Assembly: GCF_002282895.1 (NCBI RefSeq)
Contig: NZ_NRRB01000006.1
Coordinates: forward strand, 124,001-188,000
DNA length: 64,000 bases
DNA from: Paraferrimonas haliotis
GTDB lineage: Bacteria; Pseudomonadota; Gammaproteobacteria; Enterobacterales; Shewanellaceae
Direction of reading: 5' to 3'
A program made the position numbers and the translations under genes. Below, one piece after another: positions 57,109 to 64,000 of this stretch (position 1 is the first letter of the stretch; the number at the start of each line of letters is the position of its first letter). A model generated the notes under the pieces. That model saw only the letters and a program-made list of their open reading frames with translations, was not told where the DNA came from and searched no databases.

Positions 57109-57206
57109 TAAAGAGTCGATTTTCGATATTTTTTGACAGAATTGCGCTAGAAATAAGCGATTAATGCTCATAAGTTGATATAAAGATGAAAAAATCAGAG
57201 GGAACT

Positions 57207-58046
57207 ATGAGCCAATTATTGACACCTATCGAGGTATCTCCGACCTTGATTGAACAGTTTAAGCGCGACGGCCATGTGCGTATTGACCAATTGTTAACAG
57301 AGCAAGAGGTGGGTGAGTTTCGAGCCGTGGTCAACGCCGCTGTAGCCGATAGACGGACTAAAATAGAACAGATTCCCCTAGAAGAGCGCGATACTTACGG
57401 CAAAGCCTTCTTGCAAATAATGAACTTGTGGGAAGAGTACCAAGCGGTTGCGCATTGGGTGCTCAGTAAAAAGTTGGCGTCGGTTGCGGCTCAGTTGCTG
57501 GAAGTCGACAAGGTGCGCGTTTATCACGATCAAGCCCTATACAAAGAAGCCGGCGGTGGGATTACGCCATGGCATCAAGATCAATACTATTGGCCTCTAG
57601 AAACCAATAAATTCGTTACCATGTGGATGCCATTGATGGACGTTACCCAACTGATGGGCACCTTAGACTTTGCATCAGGCACCGGCAATGTTGGCTATTT
57701 GGGAGACATTCCAATATCCGACGAATCAGAGGCCATTTTAGGACAAATGTGTAAAGAGCGCGGTTTTGAAATCGTTAACCATGGTGACATGAGTGCTGGT
57801 GATGCTACGTTCCATAGTGGTTGGTGTTTGCACAGTGCCAGCAATAATGCATCTTCAGTACTGCGTGAAGCCATGACCATAATATGGTTTGAAGATGGCG
57901 CTCGCATTATCGACGACCCTGACCCGCAGCAACGCTGGAACAAAGGTCGCCGTGATGACATGCAGCGCTGGTTACCAGACCGCTCGCCAGGTCAAGTTGC
58001 CGATGGTCGACTGACACCGCTTATCAGCCCGTTTGATCCAAACTAA
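57207..58046 (+). CDS. Phytanoyl-CoA dioxygenase (PhyH) family protein
   Basis: Fe(II)/2-oxoglutarate-dependent oxygenase of 279 residues. The iron-binding motif HxD is visible in WHQDQYYWP (about His123 and Asp125), and a distal His lies in FHSGWCLHSA; an Arg needed for 2-oxoglutarate should follow, and REAMTIIWF is the candidate. ATG 57207 is preferred to 57186 because GAGGGA lies just upstream. Substrate not deducible; AraC, ADH and esterase neighbours suggest degradation of a methylated or hydroxylated compound. A terminator-like hairpin follows. Confidence 0.85.
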   Translation: MSQLLTPIEVSPTLIEQFKRDGHVRIDQLLTEQEVGEFRAVVNAAVADRRTKIEQIPLEERDTYGKAFLQIMNLWEEYQAVAHWVLSKKLASVAAQLLEVDKVRVYHDQALYKEAGGGITPWHQDQYYWPLETNKFVTMWMPLMDVTQLMGTLDFASGTGNVGYLGDIPISDESEAILGQMCKERGFEIVNHGDMSAGDATFHSGWCLHSASNNASSVLREAMTIIWFEDGARIIDDPDPQQRWNKGRRDDMQRWLPDRSPGQVADGRLTPLISPFDPN

Positions 58047-58061
58047 CTGACTTCTCGTTTT

Positions 58062-58089
58062 ATGAGTGACGGCTAAGGTTACTCATTTT
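58062..58089 (+). terminator. Terminator after the PhyH gene
   Basis: ATGAGTGAC-GGCTAAG-GTTACTCAT with one G-T pair, followed by four T. Confidence 0.6.
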
Positions 58090-58102
58090 GACCGAGGTTA
58101 AC

Positions 58103-58618
58103 ATGGATTTGGGGGCGGCAATCTCGACAGAGCAATACCAACAGGTTATCAGTGTTGACAGTCGTAACTGGAGCAGAGTTAACGATACCGTAATGGGGGG
58201 CCTGTCACGGGGGCGTTTTGTCGATAATGAAGGCGTTGGTGTCTTTGAAGGGTTCGTAAGTCTTGCCAACAACGGTGGCTTTGCTTTGGTGCGTCAGGCC
58301 ACAGCGGCGCCATTATTTCGACCTCAGCGCATATCGATAAAGGTGAAAGGTGATGGTAAGCGCTATCGCCTGCGTTTGAAAAGCCGCGCTAATGCCTACC
58401 CAATTGGCTACGATGCCCCATTCCAGACGCGTGCGGGAGTCTGGCAAGAATTCAGCTTTGACCCGTCGCGCTTCCAGCCAAAATTCCGCGGACAGCCGGT
58501 TGCGAATGCCGCGCCGTTGCGATTTGACGACGTTAGCGAAGTAGGCTTTATCATTGCCGATAAACAGGCGGGGGAGTTTCGATTACAAATTGCCTCCATA
58601 AGTTGGCAAACTAATTGA
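58103..58618 (+). CDS. CIA30 family protein
   Basis: A 171-residue protein of the complex I intermediate-associated protein 30 family, with a jelly-roll fold. Support: W..VNDTVMGGLSRG....D..GV..F.G.VSL.NNGGFAL.R, RLRLKSRA and FDDVSEVGFIIADKQAGEFRLQI. ATG 58103 follows a CGAGG ribosome binding site. Bacterial members are of unknown function; binding of a carbohydrate-like ligand is a guess from the fold. Confidence 0.82.
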   Translation: MDLGAAISTEQYQQVISVDSRNWSRVNDTVMGGLSRGRFVDNEGVGVFEGFVSLANNGGFALVRQATAAPLFRPQRISIKVKGDGKRYRLRLKSRANAYPIGYDAPFQTRAGVWQEFSFDPSRFQPKFRGQPVANAAPLRFDDVSEVGFIIADKQAGEFRLQIASISWQTN

Positions 58619-58732
58619 TTTATAGTCAGAAATGCGCATCTAAAGACCTTTAAAATTATGTGTATATATCTGTGATCGAATTCATGTTTGAGCTAGTATT
58701 GTTAAGTAAGACCGCAATATGGAAGCACAATC

Positions 58733-59713
58733 ATGGGTAAATTTAATCCGGACGCAATTCAAGTGGGTATCAGCTCTTGCCTGTTAGGGGAAAAAGTTCG
58801 CTTCGATGGCGGTCACAAGCAAAGTCGTTTCTGTCAAGATGAACTGAGTCAATTCTTCAGCTTCCAAAGTGCTTGCCCGGAAATGGCTATTGGAATGGGC
58901 ACGCCTCGTCAGACAATTCGCTTAGTCGACCACGGTGAAGGCATTAAGCTGCAATCGTCGAAAGGCGACTTTGACGTCACTGAGCCCATGACGGAATTCA
59001 GTGACAGCTTTGTAAAGCGCTTAGGACATTTAAGCGGCTACATCTTTTGCGCCAAGTCGCCGAGCTGTGGCATGGAGCGGGTCAAGGTATATCACTCCAA
59101 AGAGAACCATTCCAGTCGTGACGGTATTGGCATTTTCGCTGACGCAGTAATGCGCGCTCATCCACTGTTACCATGCGAAGAAGACGGACGACTCAACGAT
59201 CCCGTTTTACGAGAGAATTTTGTGACTCGAGTGTTTGCTTATCACGAATGGCAAAGCTTTGCTCACGCAGGTATTACAGCTAAAGGCCTATACGACTTTC
59301 ACGCGCGCTACAAATACATGCTAATGGCGCACAACCCGAAAAAGTACTATGAGCTTGGCCCCATGCTGGCCAACTCGCTTAAAGATCCCTCTAAGATCAC
59401 TCAAGAACAATTGGATGAAGTGGGTGTCAATTACGTTAATGGTTTTATGGACATACTCAGTCATAATGCCAAACGCCGTGGCCATGCTAATACGCTCAAT
59501 CACATTCAAGGCTACTTTAAGCGCGAACTCAGCAGCACAGAGCGAGTGGCGTTGGCGGAAAGTATTGATAAATACCGTCGTGGCATGTTGCCATTAATGG
59601 CACCGGTTACGTTAATTAAGCATTACTTAACCCTGTATCCCAACGCTTACATTGAGCGGCAAGCCTATTTAGATCCTCACCCGGAAGTATTAAAGCTTAG
59701 GTACAACCACTAA
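58733..59713 (+). CDS. DUF523-DUF1722 (YbgA-like) protein
   Basis: A 326-residue protein. The N-terminal DUF523 domain has GISSCLLGE.VRFDGGHK, CPE..IGMGTPR.TIRL and AKSPSCGM; these Cys-containing loops hint at metal or Fe-S binding. The C-terminal DUF1722 domain (YHEWQSFAHAGITAKGLYDFHARYKYMLMAHNPKKYYELG) matches YbgA, whose gene lies beside phrB in E. coli. Here it is directly upstream of phrB and begins the operon. Function is unknown; association with light-repair genes is conserved. Confidence 0.92.
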   Translation: MGKFNPDAIQVGISSCLLGEKVRFDGGHKQSRFCQDELSQFFSFQSACPEMAIGMGTPRQTIRLVDHGEGIKLQSSKGDFDVTEPMTEFSDSFVKRLGHLSGYIFCAKSPSCGMERVKVYHSKENHSSRDGIGIFADAVMRAHPLLPCEEDGRLNDPVLRENFVTRVFAYHEWQSFAHAGITAKGLYDFHARYKYMLMAHNPKKYYELGPMLANSLKDPSKITQEQLDEVGVNYVNGFMDILSHNAKRRGHANTLNHIQGYFKRELSSTERVALAESIDKYRRGMLPLMAPVTLIKHYLTLYPNAYIERQAYLDPHPEVLKLRYNH

Positions 59714-59742
59714 ATGACAATGATTAGAAAGGAACTCTTGTT

Positions 59743-61125
59743 ATGCAGTTAATGTGGTTTAGAAAGGATTTACGAGTATCGGATCACGAAGCGCTAACCA
59801 GCGCAATGGCGACGGGCACGACGCTCGCCGTATTCATTCATACCCCAGAGCAATGGCGTCAACACAATGTCGGCGCTCGACAACAAGCGTTTATTTGTTC
59901 CAATTTGCATCATTTGGGCACAGCGCTAGACAAAATTGGCGTTCCTCTGCTATCGCTTGAATGCCAGAATTTTGATGACATACCCGCGTTGCTCAGTGAG
60001 TTTTGTATTACCCACAAGATTGACTGCGTCCATGTGCAAAATGAGCCTGAATTGAATGAATTTCGTCGCGATCGGGCTGTGGCATCGGAGCTGGCCAAAA
60101 TAGGGGTTGGCTTTGAAGGTTATCAGGGTGATTGCGTTTTGGTGCCCGGTACCGTGCTCAATAAATCACAACAAATGTTCAAGGTGTTTACGCCATTTAA
60201 AAATGCATGGCTTGCGCGCTTAGCCCCCTACGATTACCAAACGCTTGCCACTCCAACACCGCAAACGCCCCCCTCAATCTCTTTCCAACCATTGGCACTG
60301 CAAGAAGATGAGTTGTGGCCTGGGGGAGAGCAGCATGCTCAGCAAAGGCTGAATCGCTTTGTGTGCGGGGAGATGGATAACTACCACGACCGTCGCGATC
60401 ATCCGGGTTTAGATGCCACTTCAAGGTTAAGTCCTTATTTAGCCTTGGGCGTAGTGAGTGCCCGTCAATGCGTGGAAGCGATACTTAAGCAGTCGCCGAC
60501 GTTGTTGCAAAACGCTAAGTCGGAACAATTCAGTTGGTTAAATGAGCTAATTTGGCGCGAGTTTTATCGGCATTTGCTGGTGGCGTTCCCCAAGTTGAGT
60601 ATGGGCGCAAACTTCAATGCAAAGGCCAATAAGATTGGCTGGAACGACAGTGAGGAAGACTTCAAAGCTTGGTGTGATGGTCGCACAGGCTATCCACTCG
60701 TGGATGCGGCCATGATGCAGTTAAAGCGAACCGGTTGGATGCACAATCGATTGCGCATGGTGGTGGCCAGTTTTTTAACTAAACACTTGCTTATCGACTG
60801 GCGCAAAGGCTAGCAATACTTTAGTGAACAGCTGATTGACGCTGACTTGGCGTCTAACAACGGAGGCTGGCAATGGGCTGCCAGCACCGGCTGTGATGCG
60901 CAACCCTATTTCCGAGTGTTCAATCCCATTTTGCAAAGCCAACGCTTTGATCCCAATGGAATCTTTATCCGTAGTCAAGTGCAAGAGCTGGAAAGCCTAT
61001 CGGATAAGCAGATTCATCTACCCGATAACGATAGCCGGCCAAGCGACTATCCCGCGCCAATCGTGGAACACAAGTTTGCTCGATTACGCGCCTTGGAATC
61101 ATTTAAAGTGTTAGGAAAACAATAA
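59743..61125 (+). pseudogene. phrB: Deoxyribodipyrimidine photolyase with in-frame TAG (phrB)
   Basis: Repairs cyclobutane pyrimidine dimers with blue light and FAD. Codons 1-356 encode the N-terminal antenna domain (MQLMWFRKDLRVSDHEAL) and most of the FAD domain (ATSRLSPYLALGVVS, LIWREFYRHLL, WMHNRLRMVVASFLTKHLLIDWRKG). Codon 357 (60811-60813) is TAG, where most photolyases have Glu before the aromatic pair (GEQYF). The same frame then continues without a break through SNNGGWQWAASTGCDAQPYFRVFNP to a TAA at 61123-61125, which overlaps the next ATG. The lost part holds FAD-contacting and electron-transfer residues, so the short product should be inactive unless the TAG is read through or is a sequencing error. 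Recent loss is suggested because the tail is otherwise intact. Confidence 0.85.
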
Positions 61126-61592
61126 TGCAAACCCAACAAGCGCAAGCAAGCGAATTGAAGCCGGTGGCCAACAACCTGTTGGATAACTTCGCTGAGCTTT
61201 ATCAAAAGCTTAATAAACATAATCTCGACAGCTTAGCGGACGTTTATGATGATCACATCGTGTTCGAGGACGCCCTGCATCGGGTCGAGGGCATCGACAA
61301 GCTTACTGACTATTTTGCTGGGTTGTACGAAAACCTTAACCAGTGTGACTTTGAAATAGAGCGCATCATTGAAGACGGTCAACAAGCTACTGTGATTTGG
61401 TTGATGCGCTACAGTCACCCCAAGCTCAATTCCGGAAAACCCGTAGAAGTTCCGGGAGTGAGCCACCTCAAATACAGTGACAAAATTACTTACCACCGCG
61501 ACTACATGGATTTGGGCATGATGCTGTATGAACAGTTGCCCATATTAGGCGGAGTGATCCGAGCGGTTAAACGTCGTGCCAGTGGTAGCTAA
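61125..61592 (+). CDS. NTF2-like/SnoaL-type protein
   Basis: A 155-residue cone-shaped alpha+beta protein of the NTF2/SnoaL superfamily, with a typical N-terminal helix (LLDNFAELYQKLNKHNLDSLADVYDDHIVFEDALHRVEG) and sheet (ATVIWLMRYSHPKLN). It may bind or isomerise a lipid-like substrate; no catalytic residues could be assigned. ATG overlaps the phrB frame end by one base (TAATG). Within the photolyase-type operon. Confidence 0.85.
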   Translation: MQTQQAQASELKPVANNLLDNFAELYQKLNKHNLDSLADVYDDHIVFEDALHRVEGIDKLTDYFAGLYENLNQCDFEIERIIEDGQQATVIWLMRYSHPKLNSGKPVEVPGVSHLKYSDKITYHRDYMDLGMMLYEQLPILGGVIRAVKRRASGS

Positions 61593-61593
61593 C

Positions 61594-62340
61594 ATGGGTG
61601 AGCAACGTGTATTGATAACCGGAGCCAGTTCTGGAATTGGCGAGCAACTTGCCCTTGATTATGCAGCTAACGGCTGGCAAGTGATTGCCTGTGGACGCAA
61701 TTTGGAAGCCCTAGGGGCGCTTCACCAACAACACGACAATATTAAACCACTAAGCTTTGACATTAATTCCCTCGGTAGCATCAAACAGGCGCTGGCCGAT
61801 GTTGCAGCGAAGGACTTGGATTTAGTGATTCTTAACGCCGGGGTATGCGAATACATAGACACCCCCATGCAATTTGATAGCGCTTTATTTGAACGCGTCA
61901 TACAAACCAATGTGATTGCGGTTGGTTATTGTCTCGAAGCCATGCTGCCTTGCATTCGAACTGGTGGTCGCATTGCACTGATGAGCTCCAGCGCGAGCTT
62001 TTTAAGTTTACCCCGGGCAGAAGCCTACGGCGCCAGTAAAGCCGCGGTTTCGTATTTGGCACATACGCTTGCCATTGATATTGCTCCCAAGCAACTTGGG
62101 GTAAGCGTGATTCATCCGGGTTTTGTGAAAACACCGCTAACTGATAAAAACGACTTTCCAATGCCTATGCGCATCAGTGTCGAACAGGCATCAGCCGCTA
62201 TTCGCACCGATTTAGCCAAAGGCAAAACAGAGATAAACTTTCCAGGTCGATTTACTTGGATACTAAAAACCATGGCACTTTTACCCACCTCGCTGTGGCG
62301 ATGGATGGCACGAAAAGGCCTTGCAGGGAGCAACCAATAG
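61594..62340 (+). CDS. Short-chain dehydrogenase/reductase (SDR)
   Basis: NAD(P)-dependent oxidoreductase of 248 residues: Rossmann motif TGASSGIG, NAG in LVILNAGVCEY, Ser in MSSSASF and the catalytic Tyr-X3-Lys in AEAYGASKAAVSY. ATG 61594 is two bases after the preceding stop; a GTG upstream at 61576 overlaps that gene and is less likely. It ends directly against the next gene's ATG. Substrate not known. Confidence 0.9.
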   Translation: MGEQRVLITGASSGIGEQLALDYAANGWQVIACGRNLEALGALHQQHDNIKPLSFDINSLGSIKQALADVAAKDLDLVILNAGVCEYIDTPMQFDSALFERVIQTNVIAVGYCLEAMLPCIRTGGRIALMSSSASFLSLPRAEAYGASKAAVSYLAHTLAIDIAPKQLGVSVIHPGFVKTPLTDKNDFPMPMRISVEQASAAIRTDLAKGKTEINFPGRFTWILKTMALLPTSLWRWMARKGLAGSNQ

Positions 62341-63600
62341 ATGAAAAAACGATTTGCAGTAATAGGTAGTGGCGTATCCGGTTTGGTGGCGGCACACTTG
62401 TTAAATCGAGAGCACGACGTGCATGTGTTTGAAGCCAACGACTACATAGGTGGGCATACAGCCACCATAGACGTAGAAACTGAGCAGGGACCTTGGGCCA
62501 TCGATACCGGTTTTATCGTATTTAATGACCGCACTTATCCAAACTTCGAAAAGCTTCTTGGGCAACTGGAAGTCGCCTCAAAGCCAACCGAAATGAGCTT
62601 TAGTGTGCAAAACTTAAACTCTGGGCTGGAGTATAACGGACATTCAATCTCTACTTTGTTCGCGCAAAAGCGAAATTGGCTTAACCCAAGATTTTGGGGG
62701 TTCTTAAAGGAGATTTTACGTTTCAACAAGCTGGCTAAACAAGTGTTTGCCCAGGGCGAATTAGACGCCGAGCAAACCCTTGGAGAGTTTCTGAGCCAAC
62801 ACCGCTTCTCTGATTTCTTCTGTGAACATTATATTTTGCCCATGGGGGCGGCTATTTGGTCGTCGTCGTTAGAAGCCATGAAAGATTTTTCGATCTTGTT
62901 TTTCGTGCGATTTTTCGAAAACCACGGCCTACTGAACATCGCCGACAGACCTCAATGGTATGTCATTGAGGGCGGTAGTCGTAGCTACATTGACCCCTTG
63001 ATTAAAGGTTTTAAGGATAAGGTTCATTTGAACACACCGGTTAAAGCGGTTCGCCGTCTTGCGGATGGCGTTGAATTGGTCTTGGGCAATGGCGAGGTGC
63101 AGAGATTCGATGAAGTAGTATTGGCGTGCCATTCGGATCAGGCATTAGCCATGCTCGAAGATGCCAGCGACACCGAGCGAAATATCTTGAGCAAAATGGA
63201 GTATCGCAATAACGAGGTGGTGTTGCATCAAGATGAGGCTATGTTACCCAAAGCAAAAGCGGCTTGGGCGGCTTGGAACTACCGCCTTGACGGTGATAGC
63301 GAACGTTTGGCGGCGGTGACTTACCACATGAATCGCCTTCAAAGGCTACCTGAACAGGCGCCGTGTTTTTGCGTCACTTTGAATCAAACTGAGGCCATTA
63401 ACCCAGACAAAATTGTACGTAGCTTTAATTATTCCCACCCAGTGTTCACCAAGGAAAGCATGAACTCTCAATTACGCCGAACCGAGATTTGCGGTCAAAA
63501 CCGTACTCACTTCGCTGGCGCATACTGGTATAACGGCTTTCATGAAGACGGTGTTCGTTCGGCGGTGGATGTGGCAAACCGCTTTGGGATCGAGCTGTGA
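62341..63600 (+). CDS. FAD-dependent amine oxidase-like oxidoreductase
   Basis: FAD-binding oxidoreductase of 419 residues with the N-terminal dinucleotide motif FAVIGSGVSGLVAAHLLN and the amine-oxidase second segment (HVFEANDYIGGHTATIDVE), plus the C-terminal FAD-contact region (HFAGAYWYNGFHEDGVRSAVDVANRFG). This family member typically occurs next to DUF1365, SDR and cyclopropane-fatty-acid synthase-like genes in singlet-oxygen and photolyase operons, and may modify membrane fatty acids. It follows the SDR with no gap and overlaps DUF1365 by one base. Confidence 0.9.
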   Translation: MKKRFAVIGSGVSGLVAAHLLNREHDVHVFEANDYIGGHTATIDVETEQGPWAIDTGFIVFNDRTYPNFEKLLGQLEVASKPTEMSFSVQNLNSGLEYNGHSISTLFAQKRNWLNPRFWGFLKEILRFNKLAKQVFAQGELDAEQTLGEFLSQHRFSDFFCEHYILPMGAAIWSSSLEAMKDFSILFFVRFFENHGLLNIADRPQWYVIEGGSRSYIDPLIKGFKDKVHLNTPVKAVRRLADGVELVLGNGEVQRFDEVVLACHSDQALAMLEDASDTERNILSKMEYRNNEVVLHQDEAMLPKAKAAWAAWNYRLDGDSERLAAVTYHMNRLQRLPEQAPCFCVTLNQTEAINPDKIVRSFNYSHPVFTKESMNSQLRRTEICGQNRTHFAGAYWYNGFHEDGVRSAVDVANRFGIEL

Positions 63601-64000
63601 TGAACAGCGCCATTTATCAAGGCTGGGTGCGGCATCGTCGCTTTACCCCCAAGCAACATCACTTTCGCTATCAAATGTTTTTATTGGCGGTGGATTTGGA
63701 TGAACTGGAGTCCTTGAATAGGTTAAGTCCTTGGCTAAAACTTGATCGATTTGCACCGCTAAGCTTGCACAAGCAAGATTATTTGGACGGTGAAGGTTTG
63801 AGTAAGGTCGCCGCGCTGAATAAGGTAAATCAGCTCGGCGGCGAGGGCGTGCAGCGGGTTATGTTTGTTGGGCAACCGCGCTGCTTTGGCTTGTACTTCA
63901 GCCCAATCAATATGTACTACTGCTACGATGAACAAGACCAACTTAAGTACTTGTTAGCAGAAGTGAGCAATACGCCATGGAATCAGCGCCACTATTACTT
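63600..64000 (+). CDS. DUF1365 family protein (3' end outside window)
   Basis: The ATG overlaps the preceding TGA by one base. The visible 133 codons have the DUF1365 start: IYQGWVRHRRFTPKQHHFRYQMFLLAVDLDELE, L..HKQDYL, QPRCFGLYFSPINMYYCYD. The window ends before the stop. DUF1365 genes in such operons usually precede a cyclopropane-fatty-acid synthase-like gene, which is expected just beyond the window. Confidence 0.9.
   Translation, partial: MNSAIYQGWVRHRRFTPKQHHFRYQMFLLAVDLDELESLNRLSPWLKLDRFAPLSLHKQDYLDGEGLSKVAALNKVNQLGGEGVQRVMFVGQPRCFGLYFSPINMYYCYDEQDQLKYLLAEVSNTPWNQRHYY

Noticed and set aside
58673-58708. Possible ECF (RpoE/ChrR-type) promoter ahead of the photolyase operon
   Set aside because: TGATC and TAAGTA are both present but 24 bases apart rather than about 18, so the match is not convincing.

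Overview
The window reads as part of the chromosome of a marine gammaproteobacterium related to the Alteromonadales/Shewanella/Vibrio group. The conserved order ftsH ... folP-glmM-tpiA-secG-tRNA-Leu(GAG) ... tRNA-fMet-rimP-nusA-infB-rbfA-truB-rpsO-pnp-nlpI is the classic gammaproteobacterial translation/RNA-turnover locus. A vSGLT-like sodium/sugar symporter, NhaA, an S46 dipeptidyl-peptidase and POT-family transporters fit a marine heterotroph. No plasmid, phage or integrase genes are visible.

Layout. 1-8.2 kb: 5'-truncated ftsH, an RhlE-type helicase, an LpxR-like outer-membrane protein and a small exported protein inserted between ftsH and folP, then folP-glmM, tpiA, secG and tRNA-Leu. 8.2-12.1 kb: a 4-kb insertion holding a small exported protein, a POT-like transporter and a Na+/sugar symporter. 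12.2-22.4 kb: tRNA-fMet, its leader, rimP-nusA-infB, rbfA-truB, rpsO, pnp and nlpI. 22.4-33.9 kb: accessory DNA with two families of REP-like palindromes (GGGGTACGTCCCC and GGGGCCAGGCCCC), an S46 peptidase, a MerR/VIT-VWA operon, a HEPN protein, a beta-barrel protein, a second POT-like transporter, a membrane protein of unknown family and a large lipoprotein. 34.0-35.5 kb: rimO. 35.7-40.4 kb: a visibly AT-richer four-gene cluster (S41-type lipoprotein, OmpR-type regulator, histidine kinase, exported DJ-1/PfpI protein). 40.7-43.9 kb: a SAM methyltransferase closely followed by a nuclease-helicase-HTH protein, a possible defence or DNA-processing pair. 44-47.9 kb: nhaA, a TonB-dependent receptor and a Rap1a/Tai-like protein. 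48-52.7 kb: a TolC/HlyD/ABC-2/ABC-2 efflux operon with no visible ATPase. 52.8-58.6 kb: dbpA, then an esterase/Zn-alcohol dehydrogenase operon divergent from an AraC regulator, a PhyH-type dioxygenase and a CIA30 protein. 58.7-64 kb: a tightly packed operon of DUF523/DUF1722, photolyase, NTF2-like, SDR, FAD amine oxidase and DUF1365 genes, of the kind found in light/singlet-oxygen stress regulons; it runs off the window.

Most notable points: phrB carries an in-frame TAG at codon 357, with the remaining third of the gene intact in the same frame; the methyltransferase/nuclease-helicase pair; the peptidase-two-component-DJ-1 cluster; a REP-like palindrome lying in frame inside the VWA domain of the VIT-VWA protein; and the exporter operon lacking an ATPase. 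Everything here was read by eye from sequence; no database searches were run.
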